A model generated the notes under the pieces. It saw only the letters and a list, made by a program, of their open reading frames with translations. It was not told the origin of the DNA and did not search any database. This document shows positions 52,445 to 62,081 of a stretch of DNA of 64,000 bases, piece after piece (position 1 is the first letter of the stretch; each line of letters begins with the position of its first letter). The stretch comes from JARRQJ01 sp037381915 (lineage in GTDB: Bacteria; Pseudomonadota; Gammaproteobacteria; DRLM01): the NCBI GenBank assembly GCA_037381915.1, contig JARRQJ010000008.1, positions 1 through 64,000 of the forward strand, given 5' to 3'. A program made the position numbers and the translations under genes.

Positions 52445-53507
52445 GACCGGAGATCACCTCGCCTGAGCCGGTGGCGGCATTCGCCGCCCGGGTGATGAAC
52501 ATCGCATCACCATAACTGAAAAACCGATAGCGCTGGGCCACCGCATGGCGGTAGGCGTTCATCACCTGTTGATAACCGCCGAAAGCACACACCAGCATCA
52601 GCAGGGTGGATTCCGGCAAGTGGAAATTGGTGACCATGGCGTCCACCGTCACGAATCTGAATCCGGGAGTGATAAACAGCCGCGTATCCCCGTGAAAGGG
52701 TCGCAGCTCCCCCTCAAGCGACGCGCTCTCCAGACTGCGCACTGCGGTGGTACCCACCGCGATGACACGCCCACCCCGCTCCCGGGCGCCGCGCACCTGC
52801 TCGCATAAGCCTTCACCGACGGACGCAAATTCGGGGTGCATGCGGTGTTCATGCACTCTGTCCACCCTGACCGGTTGAAAGGTCCCTGCTCCTACGTGCA
52901 GGGTCACAAAGCCCAGTTCCACCCCCCGCGCCCGGATTCTATCCAATAAAGGCGTGTCGAAATGCAGCCCGGCGGTCGGCGCGGCCACCGCCCCCGGTTG
53001 GCGGGCAAAAACCGTCTGGTAACGCTCCCGGTCCTCCTCGCCGTCGGGACGGGCAATATAGGGCGGCAACGGTATATGGCCGTATTGCTCCAACAGCGCC
53101 GTTACGGATCGGGGGTCATGAAACAACACTTCGTACAATTCTCCCTGGCGTCCGGTCACTTCCGCGTTGACGGCCTCCGCGAGACGCACGCTCGACCCCG
53201 GCCTGGGGGCCTTGCTCGCCCGGATATGGACCAAGGCCCGGTGTGCGTCCACCACCCGCTCCACCAGCATCTCCAGCTTGCCGCCGCTGGCCTTCACGCC
53301 AAACAGCCGCGCTGGTATCACCCGGGTATCGTTAAAGACCATCAGATCCCCCGGCTGCAGCTTTTCGGGCAGTCCGGCCACCAGACCGTCCTCCAGGGCG
53401 CCACTGATACCGTCCACACTCAACAAACGGCTCTGGCTGCGCAGCGGCAACGGACGTTGCGCAATCAATTCCCCCGGGAGTTCGAAATAAAAGTCAGTGC
53501 GCCGCAT
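52434..53507 (-). CDS. queA: S-adenosylmethionine:tRNA ribosyltransferase-isomerase QueA
   Basis: QueA transfers ribose from S-adenosylmethionine to preQ1-tRNA, making epoxyqueuosine. The 357-residue protein has FYFELPGELIAQRPLPLRSQSRLL, VFNDTRVIPARLFG, TAGLHFDTPLLDRI, VTLHVGAGTFQPV and TNFHLPESTLLMLV, all family hallmarks. It leads the queA-tgt-yajC-secD-secF run; queD, an earlier pathway gene, is at 33 kb. Confidence 0.97.
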   Translation of the reverse strand: MRRTDFYFELPGELIAQRPLPLRSQSRLLSVDGISGALEDGLVAGLPEKLQPGDLMVFNDTRVIPARLFGVKASGGKLEMLVERVVDAHRALVHIRASKAPRPGSSVRLAEAVNAEVTGRQGELYEVLFHDPRSVTALLEQYGHIPLPPYIARPDGEEDRERYQTVFARQPGAVAAPTAGLHFDTPLLDRIRARGVELGFVTLHVGAGTFQPVRVDRVHEHRMHPEFASVGEGLCEQVRGARERGGRVIAVGTTAVRSLESASLEGELRPFHGDTRLFITPGFRFVTVDAMVTNFHLPESTLLMLVCAFGGYQQVMNAYRHAVAQRYRFFSYGDAMFITRAANAATGSGEVISGHAL

Positions 53508-53567
53508 GGGGCGCGAATAGTAACAATTTCCTCCATCCCGCGCGAGCCGGCGACGGCAACATTTAGC

Positions 53568-53595
53568 TTGCCCAAGTCCCAGAAATTCTTATACT
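53568..53595 (+). promoter_or_regulatory. promoter of the tRNA-Leu gene
   Basis: TTGCCC (53568-53573) and TATACT (53590-53595) are 16 bases apart, with the tRNA 5' end 12 bases downstream. This is the tight layout expected of a stable-RNA promoter. Confidence 0.55.
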
Positions 53596-53607
53596 AGTCG
53601 CCCTGGC

Positions 53608-53694
53608 GCCGGGATGGCGGAACTGGTAGACGCGCCGGACTCAAAATCCGGTGATGGTGACATCGTGGGAGTTCGATTCTCCCTCCCGGCACCA
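53608..53694 (+). tRNA. tRNA-Leu (anticodon CAA)
   Basis: An 87-base class II tRNA with encoded CCA. It has acceptor stem GCCGGGA/TCCCGGC, anticodon stem CCGGA/TCCGG with loop CTCAAAA giving CAA, a variable arm built on TGATGGTGACATCG, and T-loop GTTCGATTC. It reads the UUG codon. Confidence 0.97.
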
Positions 53695-53719
53695 CCGTAG
53701 TGCATACATTACGCGCCAT

Positions 53720-53760
53720 TTAACGCTAAGCGCTAAAGTTTTAAGCAAAACTAACGTTAA
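53720..53760. repeat. nested AT-rich inverted repeats after tRNA-Leu
   Basis: TTAACG (53720-53725) pairs with CGTTAA (53755-53760). Inside, AGTTTT (53737-53742) pairs with AAAACT (53747-53752) across a four-base loop. The stems are weak. It could be a processing or termination signal of the tRNA transcript, or an operator ahead of glgP. Confidence 0.4.
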
Positions 53761-53813
53761 GTTTGTACAACATAGCACCGTCAAAGTCCCTCACCCCTGC
53801 GCCGTTCCACTAC

Positions 53814-53819
53814 TATAAT
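53814..53819 (+). promoter_or_regulatory. consensus -10 box ahead of glgP
   Basis: A perfect TATAAT lies 98 bases before the glgP ATG. No good -35 hexamer is found 16-18 bases upstream (TCACCC region), so an activator may be needed. Confidence 0.4.
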
Positions 53820-53916
53820 ATCGGGGTGGCGGCGCCCGTTAGCGGCCTGTTGCCGCGATGGTAGTACGCAGATAACCAACAATGTCTAATCAATCCACGC
53901 AGCGAGGCACCAAATC

Positions 53917-56475
53917 ATGAGTGGTACACGCTTCAGCGTCGAAGTTCAGCCAAAATTGCCCGAGCGCCTGCAGCGCCTCGAAGAATTATCCAATGACTTG
54001 CTGTACAGCTGGGATCGGCGCGTACGCGGCCTGTTCGTGCGCCTCGACAAAGAGTTGTGGGAACAATGCGGCCATAACCCCAAACTATTCCTGCACCGTG
54101 TCGCGCAGCACCGCCTCAATGAAGCGGCGGAAGACCGGGTGTTCGTGGAAGATTTCAACCGCGCCTTGTCCGCCTATGACACCTATCACGGTGAGCATAT
54201 CCGCAGCTTCGTCACCCCGTATCTTGAGCCGGAAAAGGACATGGTCGCCTATTTCTGCGCGGAATTCGGCTTGCACGAGAGCCTGCCTATCTATTCCGGC
54301 GGCCTGGGCATCCTGGCGGGGGATCATTGCAAGGCCGCCAGTGACCTGGCCATCCCGTTCGTCGCCGTGGGCATGTTGTATCGCCAGGGCTACTTTACCC
54401 AGACCATAGACGGACACGGCAAGCAGATCGCCCATTATACGCCGACCGCGTTTTCCCACTTGCCGCTGCAGCCGGCGCGCGACAGCACCGGCCGGGAATT
54501 GCACGTCCACGTCGCCATCACCGACCGGCGGGTCACCCTCAAGGTCTGGGAGGCCAAGGCCGGCCACATCCGCCTGTTCTTCCTCGACAGCGACGTTCCG
54601 GAAAACAGCCCCACCGACCGCTCCATCACCTATCAGTTGTACGGCGGCGACATCCATACCCGCATCCAACAGGAGATCGTTCTGGGGATAGGCGGAGTAC
54701 GGGCCCTGCGCGCCCTGGGACTGCAGCCCAGTGTGTGGCACATCAACGAAGGTCACGCCGCCTTCCTCACCGTGGAACGCATCCGCGAACATGTGGAGCA
54801 CGGCATGGATTTCGATACGGCCCTGGAACTGGTGGCGGCGGGAACGGTGTTTACCACCCATACTCCCGTACCGGCCGGCCACGACATCTTTGACCATCAA
54901 TTGATGGAAACCTATTTCAGCGAATATGTAAAACAGCTCAGAATCGGCCTGCCGCAATTCCTGACGCTGGGGGTGAGCCCCGGCAACGAAAACGGTTTCA
55001 ACCAGACGTCGCTGGCCTTACGTTGCTCTCGCTTCCATAACGGTGTCAGCCGCATTCACGGCGAGGTGGCGTCCCGCATGGAAGGCTATGTGTGGACTGA
55101 GATCCCGGCCGAGGAGAATCCCATTTCCTATATCACTAACGGCGTCCACGTACCGACCTTTCTGGCGCGGGAGTGGATAAGCCTGTTCGATATGCGCTTC
55201 GGCGGGGAATGGCGTAATGAACTGGGCAGCGAAGAATACTGGTCGCGGATAGAGGAGATCCCCGATCACAGTTTTTGGAGCCTGCGCCAGTCTTTGAAAT
55301 CCGAACTGATGGAGGAAGTGCATGATCGCGCCACCCGCCAGCACCGCCGCAGCGGTCTGAGCGCCACCCAGATCAAACGAATCACCCGCGCCCTTTCGGC
55401 CGACAATACCGATACCCTGACACTGGGCTTTGCGCGGCGCTTCGCCACCTACAAGCGCGCGGCCCTGCTATTTTCCGATCCGACGCGCTTGGCACGGCTT
55501 CTCAACGACCCCACGCGTCCGGTCTTGCTGATCTTCGCCGGCAAGGCCCACCCCCATGACGTCCCCGGACAGCAGCTGATCAAAGTGATTCATGACTTTT
55601 CGCTCCGCCCGGAATTCGAGGGCAAGATCATCTTACTGGAAGGCTATGACCTGGCCCTAGGCCGCAAGCTGGTCACCGGCGTGGATGTGTGGCTGAATAC
55701 CCCGGAATATCCCTTGGAGGCCAGCGGCACCTCGGGACAAAAGGCCGGCATCAACGGCGTATTGAATCTGAGCGTCTTGGACGGCTGGTGGGGCGAGGGT
55801 TATAACGGCGAAAACGGCTGGGCCATCACACCGCACGGCGACGAATACGAGCCGGAGTTCCGCGATCGCGAAGAAGGCAATGAACTTTTGGACATCCTGG
55901 AAAAGGAGGTCATCCCGCTGTACTATGACCGCAACGGACACGGTTATCCGGAAGGATGGGTAAAGATGTCCAAGGCATCGATGAAATCCCTGATCCCGCG
56001 CTATAACGCCCAGCGCATGGTGACGGACTACATCACCCGATTCTATGGCCCGGCGAATCGCCATCGACGCGTCCTCGGCGAGCGTGAATATATGCCGGCG
56101 CGGGAACTGGCCAAGTGGAAAAAACATGTTCGGCAGGCCTGGCCGCAAGTCACCGCCCGTCGCATCGAATCCACGCCGTTACAGATCATGGCGGAGGAAA
56201 TCCTGCCTTTGGAAGTGGCCGTGAAGTTGAATGGTCTGTCCGCCGATGACATCAGCATGGAATGTCTGGTAGGGTCGCCGTCCGAGGCAAATGAATTCGT
56301 GGTTCATTCCAGTCACCTCTTTCGCCCGGTGGAATCCGGCCACGGTGAGGAGACTTTCTATCGTCTTGACCTGCAGCCTCCTCTGCCCGGATTGCAGTAC
56401 TACAAGATTCGCATATATCCCTCCCACCCCTTGCTGAGCCATCGTTTTGAAATGGGCTGCATGCTGTGGATCTAG
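53917..56475 (+). CDS. glgP: alpha-glucan phosphorylase (GT35, DUF3417-containing type)
   Basis: The enzyme releases glucose 1-phosphate from alpha-1,4-glucans such as glycogen or maltodextrin. The 852-residue protein starts with a DUF3417 domain (about residues 10-115). The phosphorylase core follows (YFCAEFGLHESLPIYSGGLG, HINEGHAAFLTVERI), and the PLP lysine is Lys609 in ASGTSGQKAGINGV. This is the TIGR02094-like bacterial and archaeal form, not the E. coli GlgP type. It lies on the opposite strand to the glgC-GH57-malQ operon. A GAGG about 10 bases before the ATG is the ribosome site. Confidence 0.93.
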   Translation: MSGTRFSVEVQPKLPERLQRLEELSNDLLYSWDRRVRGLFVRLDKELWEQCGHNPKLFLHRVAQHRLNEAAEDRVFVEDFNRALSAYDTYHGEHIRSFVTPYLEPEKDMVAYFCAEFGLHESLPIYSGGLGILAGDHCKAASDLAIPFVAVGMLYRQGYFTQTIDGHGKQIAHYTPTAFSHLPLQPARDSTGRELHVHVAITDRRVTLKVWEAKAGHIRLFFLDSDVPENSPTDRSITYQLYGGDIHTRIQQEIVLGIGGVRALRALGLQPSVWHINEGHAAFLTVERIREHVEHGMDFDTALELVAAGTVFTTHTPVPAGHDIFDHQLMETYFSEYVKQLRIGLPQFLTLGVSPGNENGFNQTSLALRCSRFHNGVSRIHGEVASRMEGYVWTEIPAEENPISYITNGVHVPTFLAREWISLFDMRFGGEWRNELGSEEYWSRIEEIPDHSFWSLRQSLKSELMEEVHDRATRQHRRSGLSATQIKRITRALSADNTDTLTLGFARRFATYKRAALLFSDPTRLARLLNDPTRPVLLIFAGKAHPHDVPGQQLIKVIHDFSLRPEFEGKIILLEGYDLALGRKLVTGVDVWLNTPEYPLEASGTSGQKAGINGVLNLSVLDGWWGEGYNGENGWAITPHGDEYEPEFRDREEGNELLDILEKEVIPLYYDRNGHGYPEGWVKMSKASMKSLIPRYNAQRMVTDYITRFYGPANRHRRVLGEREYMPARELAKWKKHVRQAWPQVTARRIESTPLQIMAEEILPLEVAVKLNGLSADDISMECLVGSPSEANEFVVHSSHLFRPVESGHGEETFYRLDLQPPLPGLQYYKIRIYPSHPLLSHRFEMGCMLWI

Positions 56476-56642
56476 TCGGAAGCCGCCAAGGCGGCCACGT
56501 GCGACCGAGTCGGCTGCGATCCTCAGCCAGCCCCGTTAAAGCTTAATCTTGTCGAACGGAGGCCTTACGGCCATAGCGGCCGACCGTGATGGTGCCGTGA
56601 CATTCTTGCGCGATATCGGGTGTGCAAATGGGACCGACCATC

Positions 56643-57376
56643 ATGATAAAGCTCACCGTATTCATCGGCCTGATTACGGCTGCGACAATCGCCAATAACG
56701 CCACTGCCGCAAACCTGCACTTTTCCAGAAAGGGGCATCGCAACCTGATCGAACTCTACACCTCGGAAGGCTGCAGCAGCTGCCCTGCCGCGGAGCGGTG
56801 GTTGAGCCGGCTGAGGAACAACCCGCTGCTGTGGAAACGCTTCGTGCCGATCGCCCTTCACGTGGACTACTGGAATCACCCTTGGCTCGCCCGACCGCTT
56901 CGCGGACGCGCGTTTTGCAGCACGCCACAGCGATTCCGCACGCCACGATTACCTGCAAACCGTCTATACCCCGGGCGTGATGAAAAATGGTGGGAATGGC
57001 GCGGCTGGACGTATATGAGCATTCCCCCGCCGGTGAAAACAACGCCGGCATACTGGATGCGACCGTCCGTAACGACGCCGTCAGCGTCGCATTCACGCCG
57101 CGACGGCGTTACCCGACCCCGCTCGTACTCCACCTGGCGCTGTTGGGCGTCGACCTGAAGTCTCGCGTCACCGCCGGCGAACCTGCCGGCAAGCACCTAA
57201 GCCATGATTTCGTCGCGCGGGATTTTCAACAAGATCCACGAGCACAGCAGCACAGGCAGTTTCGCTGGGCATTGCCCGGGCGCTTAAGCCGCGGGGAGAA
57301 GGACATGGCGGCGATCGCCCTGTGGGTCACTACAGCCGATGACCCAACCGCACTGCAAGCGCCCAGAGGCGGTTAA
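56643..57376 (+). pseudogene. DUF1223 secreted thioredoxin-like protein, three frameshifts
   Basis: The amino end (signal peptide MIKLTVFIGLITAATIANN; then LIELYTSEGCSSCPAAERWL and VPIALHVDYWN) is a DUF1223 protein with its CxxC motif. The family sequence continues in a second frame from 56881 (RFADARFAARHS, YLQTVYTPGV), returns to the first at 56995 (EWRGWTY) and ends in a third frame from about 57028 (AGENNAGILDATVRND to the end near 57376). Each switch falls at a short homopolymer: CCC at 56879-56881, GGG at 56992-56994, CCCCC at 57024-57028. It may be a true pseudogene or an intact gene with base-calling errors. The product would be a periplasmic protein of unknown function. Confidence 0.82.
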
Positions 57377-57400
57377 AATGAAAGCCGCGCCCACGGCGAC

Positions 57401-58867
57401 TCAACAGCGCCCGTATAATCCACTTAGATGACACAGGTGCGCCGCCACGCCACCGTCGACCTGATCCCAGCCGAACCGCCAGCGCCAATTGCCGTCGGCT
57501 CTACCCGGCGTGTTCATGCGATGTTCGCTACCCAAGGCCAGGACGTCCTGCATGGGAATGACCGCCAACTCGGCGACCGAGGCCATGGCCGCGCGAATCA
57601 ACGGCCAGGGCATGGCCTCATCCCCGGCGTGCAGGTATTCATGCACATAGTTTCGAGCCTCCGCGCCCAGGGCGTCATACCATCCCACGGTGGTATCGTT
57701 GTCATGAGTGCCGGTGTAGACCACCGCCAGGCGGTCATGATTATGGGGCAGATAGGGATTGGCCGGGCCGCCGTCGAAGGCGAATTGCAGGATTTTCATG
57801 CCGGGAAAACCGTGGCGGAGACGCAAGGCCTCCACCTCGGGGGTGATCAGACCCAAGTCCTCCGCCACCACCGGCAAGGGGTCGAAATGGCGGCGCAGCA
57901 CCTCGAATAAGGCGTCACCAGGCGCTCGCACCCAACGCCCGCCCATGGCGGTATCGTGATCGGCGGGGATTTCCCAGTAGGCCTCGAAACCGCGAAAATG
58001 ATCGATGCGCACCAGATCGAACAACCGCAGTTGGGTCGCCAGGCGCGTCACCCACCACTGAAAGCCGTCCTGCTCCATCCGCTCCCAGCGGTAATGGGGA
58101 TTGCCCCAGCGTTGACCCGTGGCGGAGAAATAATCCGGCGGCACACCGGCCACCACGGTCGGCCGGCCCGACGCATCCAATTGAAAATGATCCCGTTGCG
58201 CCCAGACGTCGGCGCTGTCATGGGCAACGAAAATCGGCAGGTCGCCGAACAACTGCACACCGCGTCCGTTCGCATATTCTTTTAAAGACCGCCACTGCAA
58301 AGCAAACACGAACTGCCCGAAGCGAATCATCTCCAAGGCATCCCGGAACCGTTGCCGCGCCGCCTTCATGCTCGCAGGATCGCGATCACGCAGTTTCACG
58401 GGCCAGTCCAGCCATGAGGCATGATGATGCGCTTCGCGCAGCACGGCGTATAAGGCGTAGTCTTCCAGCCAATGCCGGTTTGACTCGACAAATTCGGAAA
58501 ATCGCCGTCGATCCTCTTCTCCGGCGCGCAGCATAAAGCCCTTGTAGGCGCTGGCCAACAAGCGCTGCTGAATCGCCGGCGTGGCGGGCAACTCCGCCGC
58601 CGACGCCTCCAGCCAGCCGCTGCTGACCAACAACTCGGCGCTGATGTAGAGCGGATTGCCCGCGTGCAAGGACAAACATTGGTAGGGGGAGCCGTCGTCA
58701 TGGGTGGGTCCCACCGGCAAGAACTGCCAGATGCTCTGACCGGCGGCCACCAGAAAGTCAACGAAGCGGTAGGCCTCGGGACCCAAGGTCCCGCACGCGC
58801 CCCCGCCGGGCAGAGACGTGAGATGCAACAAGATGCCCGCGCGCCGCGCTGCCAGTGGATTCGTCAC
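57401..58867 (-). CDS. malQ: 4-alpha-glucanotransferase MalQ (amylomaltase)
   Basis: MalQ disproportionates maltodextrins, moving glucan chains and releasing glucose. The 488-residue GH77 enzyme has RRAGILLHLTSLPGG, the nucleophile region LVRIDHFRGFEAYW, the acid/base EDLG (VAEDLGLITPEV) and THDNDTTVGWY. It is the last gene of the glgC-GH57-malQ run, 9 bases after the GH57 gene. Its products feed GlgP. Confidence 0.95.
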   Translation of the reverse strand: MTNPLAARRAGILLHLTSLPGGGACGTLGPEAYRFVDFLVAAGQSIWQFLPVGPTHDDGSPYQCLSLHAGNPLYISAELLVSSGWLEASAAELPATPAIQQRLLASAYKGFMLRAGEEDRRRFSEFVESNRHWLEDYALYAVLREAHHHASWLDWPVKLRDRDPASMKAARQRFRDALEMIRFGQFVFALQWRSLKEYANGRGVQLFGDLPIFVAHDSADVWAQRDHFQLDASGRPTVVAGVPPDYFSATGQRWGNPHYRWERMEQDGFQWWVTRLATQLRLFDLVRIDHFRGFEAYWEIPADHDTAMGGRWVRAPGDALFEVLRRHFDPLPVVAEDLGLITPEVEALRLRHGFPGMKILQFAFDGGPANPYLPHNHDRLAVVYTGTHDNDTTVGWYDALGAEARNYVHEYLHAGDEAMPWPLIRAAMASVAELAVIPMQDVLALGSEHRMNTPGRADGNWRWRFGWDQVDGGVAAHLCHLSGLYGRC

Positions 58868-58876
58868 GATGCTCGT

Positions 58877-60589
58877 TTAACCCGCCTGCCCTGAACGCAT
58901 AGTTCCCCCGTGCAAGGGTGAACCGCCTCCCTGGCTGATTGTCTGTGTCAGATAGCCCGGTGGTTCTTCGCCCATCATGTGATAGAGATTGGCCAAATGC
59001 AATCTATACAGACGTTCGAAATCGCGCACTGTCCCGCTGGGGTTATAGTCCCCGAACCACCAACACCAATCGGAACCCTCGCACACCGCTAGCTGGCGTT
59101 CAGCGGCTTCGCGGTGTTCCCCCACAAGCTGGCCCGATCCCACGGCCTTATCGTAGGCGATTTTCGTGTCGCCGAGGATATCCCAGGCGCGGTTCTTGTC
59201 CTTGTCGCCGATCCAGGTGGAAAACGTACCGTAGACCCAGCTTCCCGCCACTAGATTCGGCAGGAATGACACCTGTCCGCCTTCATTCAGATAATCCGCA
59301 AAAGTGGTCATGCGAAGCCGCGGATGGCTTGCCAGGCGCGCATACAATGCGCTGAGGAAGAAATAGCCGTTGTTCGGATAAAACTCCCAGGCGTTCTCTC
59401 CGTCAAGGATGATGGGCACCACATAATCACCACCGTCGGGACAGGCGTTGTCGATGGTCTCGAGATGATTTACCAGATTGTTGACTGCATCATCACCGTG
59501 CCAACTGGCATAGGTGAAACCGATCATGTCCGACAAGCCGTCATCGCGAAAAAAACAGGCGATATCCCCGGCATCGTCAACCCGGTAAGGCCGGTACAGC
59601 TGTTGTTCCCTGGACATCCCGTGCACCTTACCGGAAGCCTTCAAGCTGTGCTGCAGCACACCGCCGCCCGACGCGGTCCAGCGAAACCCCGCCTCGGCGA
59701 AGAGCTTAAAAGTCGCCGTGCTGACACTGCCTTCGGAGGGCCAGCAACCGGAAGGCTTGAAACCGAAGTAATGCCGAAAGGTAGCCAATCCCTGTTCGAT
59801 ATGCCTGCGGGCGCGCTCTTCACCGCCGGGATAGGCCGGCAACAACGGCAAGGCGGCGTCGGGCATCGCCTCCCGGGTGCTGCTCAAATCCAGCAGCAGG
59901 GGAACGATGGGATGGGCATACGGATTCACCGACAACTCCACCTGCCCGCGCTCCGCCAAGGCGCGGTAACGTGGGATGACCCCGGACACCACATCGGCGA
60001 TGATTTCCAACAGTTCGCGGCGGTCATGCAGGGAAAAGGCCGTTTCCTTCTCCATCAAGCGCTTCACACGTAAGTCGCCGCGCTTTACCGTCTCCCCCAT
60101 CCATGCCAGGTGATACCATACCAGCAGGTCGCTCAGGAACTGCTCGCCCATGTACATCACTGCATCAGGCCTGTCGTCCAGCCACTCCGCGATTTCGGCG
60201 AGACGTTTGTAGGCGGGATAAGGGTCGATCAAACGCTCCTTGTTGGCCCGCAAACAGGTCTTGATCAGCTCCAGGCGCGGCTCACGCCGTACCGGCAGCG
60301 CGGGTTCATCCAGGGCCGCCAGCAAGGGATCGCGCAGGGCGGCGGCATCTTTAAGATAGCCGTGCAACTGATTGGCGTAATCGTTGATTTGATCCAGCAA
60401 GACCGGCGCAAAGTTCACCACGACCCGCGCTTCCGGCACACGCTCCAGATGGGCAGCCATATCAACGTAGTCCTTGATGACGTGCAGATACGTCCACGGC
60501 AACTGATATTCGCCGCTGACGAGATCCCGATACTCGGGCTGGTGCATATGCCAGCACAGCACTACGTTTAAAGGCTTTTTACCGGACAT
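58877..60589 (-). CDS. GH57 family glycoside hydrolase (alpha-amylase/glucanotransferase type)
   Basis: GH57 enzymes act on alpha-glucans by a retaining mechanism. The 570-residue protein has CWHMHQPEYRD at the start, the nucleophile Glu in GCWPSEGSVST (about residue 271), and the acid/base Asp in ILDGENAWEFYP. It has no signal peptide, so it acts on intracellular glycogen or maltodextrin; whether it hydrolyses, branches or transfers cannot be told. It overlaps the 3' end of glgC by 11 bases and is followed by malQ. Confidence 0.9.
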   Translation of the reverse strand: MSGKKPLNVVLCWHMHQPEYRDLVSGEYQLPWTYLHVIKDYVDMAAHLERVPEARVVVNFAPVLLDQINDYANQLHGYLKDAAALRDPLLAALDEPALPVRREPRLELIKTCLRANKERLIDPYPAYKRLAEIAEWLDDRPDAVMYMGEQFLSDLLVWYHLAWMGETVKRGDLRVKRLMEKETAFSLHDRRELLEIIADVVSGVIPRYRALAERGQVELSVNPYAHPIVPLLLDLSSTREAMPDAALPLLPAYPGGEERARRHIEQGLATFRHYFGFKPSGCWPSEGSVSTATFKLFAEAGFRWTASGGGVLQHSLKASGKVHGMSREQQLYRPYRVDDAGDIACFFRDDGLSDMIGFTYASWHGDDAVNNLVNHLETIDNACPDGGDYVVPIILDGENAWEFYPNNGYFFLSALYARLASHPRLRMTTFADYLNEGGQVSFLPNLVAGSWVYGTFSTWIGDKDKNRAWDILGDTKIAYDKAVGSGQLVGEHREAAERQLAVCEGSDWCWWFGDYNPSGTVRDFERLYRLHLANLYHMMGEEPPGYLTQTISQGGGSPLHGGTMRSGQAG

Positions 60590-61844
60590 AACGTCTACGA
60601 TCGCCCAACATCTCCGGGATCACCAGCACCACGCCCTCGGGAGAGACATAGAAGCGCTCGGCGTCCTCCTCGAGATTCTCTCCGATAACCATGCCATCGG
60701 GAATGTGGCAGAATTTATCAACGACCACCTTGCGTAAACGGCAGTTCTTTCCCACTTCAGCGTCGGGCAGCACCACGCAATCGCAGAGGGAAGCCCCTTC
60801 GTTGAGCACCACGTTGGAAAACAGCAGGGAATGGCGTACTTCTGCGCCGGATATGATGCAACCACCCGACACCATTGAATCGATGGCCATACCGCGGCGA
60901 TTATCGTCGTCGAACACGAACTTGGCCGGCGGCAGCTGCGCCTGGTAAGTCCAGATCGGCCAGGTCTGGTCATAGAGATTCAGCTCCGGTGTCACGCCGA
61001 TCAACTCCATGTTCGCCGCCCAGAACGCGTCGACGGTGCCCACATCCCGCCAATAGGCCTGCTCGCCTTTTTCATCGCGGAACGGATAGGCCACCGTCCG
61101 GTACCTGTCAATGATGCGCGGAATGAGGTCCTTGCCGAAATCATGGGTGGAAGTGGAGATATCCGAGTCGCGGATGAGCTCTTCATAGAGGAACAGCGTG
61201 TTGAAAATGTAAATACCCATGGAGACCAGGGCCGTATCCTTGTTGCCCGGCGTGGATTGGGGATTGTCCGGTTTTTCGGCAAAGCCGGTGACCTGCCAAT
61301 CGTCATCGACCTCCATCACGCCGAAGGCCTTGGCCTGTTCCACGGGCACCTCGATGGCGCCAATGGTGAGATCCGCACCCTTGGCGACGTGATAGGCGAT
61401 CATGGGGCCGTAATCCATCTTGTAGACATGATCGCCGGCCAGGATCAACACATATTCCGGCTGGTGGCTGCGAATGATATCCAGATTTTGGAACACCGCG
61501 TCCGCCGTGCCCGTATACCACGAAGTCTTGATGCGTTGTTGCGCCGGCACCAGTTCCACGAACTCGCCCAATTCGGCGCGCAGAAACCCCCACCCTTGTT
61601 GGATATGGCGAATAAGCGAATGGGCTTTGTATTGCGTCAAAACCGCGATGCGGCGAATACCCGAATTGAGGCAATTGGAAAGCGGAAAATCGATAATGCG
61701 AAACTTGCCGCCGAAAGGCACGGCCGGCTTTGCCCGCCAGAGCGTCAGGTGTTTCAAGCGCGAGCCTCGCCCCCCGGCCAGAATCAGCGCCAGCGTATCC
61801 TGCGTGAGACGACTGACAAAGCGTTCTGTTTGTATGTGATCCAT
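60579..61844 (-). CDS. glgC: glucose-1-phosphate adenylyltransferase GlgC
   Basis: GlgC makes ADP-glucose, the controlled step of glycogen synthesis. The 421-residue protein has LILAGGRGSRLKHLTLWRAKPAVPFGG, the adenylyltransferase domain, and a carboxyl beta-helix with SGGCIISGAEVRHSLLFSNVVL. It starts at ATG 61844, divergent from glgB, and leads the glgC-GH57-malQ operon. No glycogen synthase (glgA) is in the window. CsrA is a known repressor of glgC in E. coli; no clear GGA-rich leader was tested here. Confidence 0.96.
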   Translation of the reverse strand: MDHIQTERFVSRLTQDTLALILAGGRGSRLKHLTLWRAKPAVPFGGKFRIIDFPLSNCLNSGIRRIAVLTQYKAHSLIRHIQQGWGFLRAELGEFVELVPAQQRIKTSWYTGTADAVFQNLDIIRSHQPEYVLILAGDHVYKMDYGPMIAYHVAKGADLTIGAIEVPVEQAKAFGVMEVDDDWQVTGFAEKPDNPQSTPGNKDTALVSMGIYIFNTLFLYEELIRDSDISTSTHDFGKDLIPRIIDRYRTVAYPFRDEKGEQAYWRDVGTVDAFWAANMELIGVTPELNLYDQTWPIWTYQAQLPPAKFVFDDDNRRGMAIDSMVSGGCIISGAEVRHSLLFSNVVLNEGASLCDCVVLPDAEVGKNCRLRKVVVDKFCHIPDGMVIGENLEEDAERFYVSPEGVVLVIPEMLGDRRRYVR

Positions 61845-62081
61845 AACCCCCCCGCGATTATGCCGACAGGATCCGGCATGCGCATCCGGACCCCTCCCCC
61901 TCTCTCCCGCGCTCCAGAGACAGGGCAGCCGTCTTGCCTAATATGGTAACATTAGTTGCCAATGGAAAGGTGCGCATGACCGCCAATCGGCCGATGATTC
62001 TTAGAGCCATAACGATGCGATGGAATCTCGGCGACAGATTGCCAGGTTTGAATAATACCCCGTCACTTCTAGGGATGTAAC

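Noticed and set aside
56483..56500. GCCGCC/GGCGGC hairpin after glgP as terminator
   Set aside because: The loop is only 2-4 bases and no T-tract follows; too weak to call.
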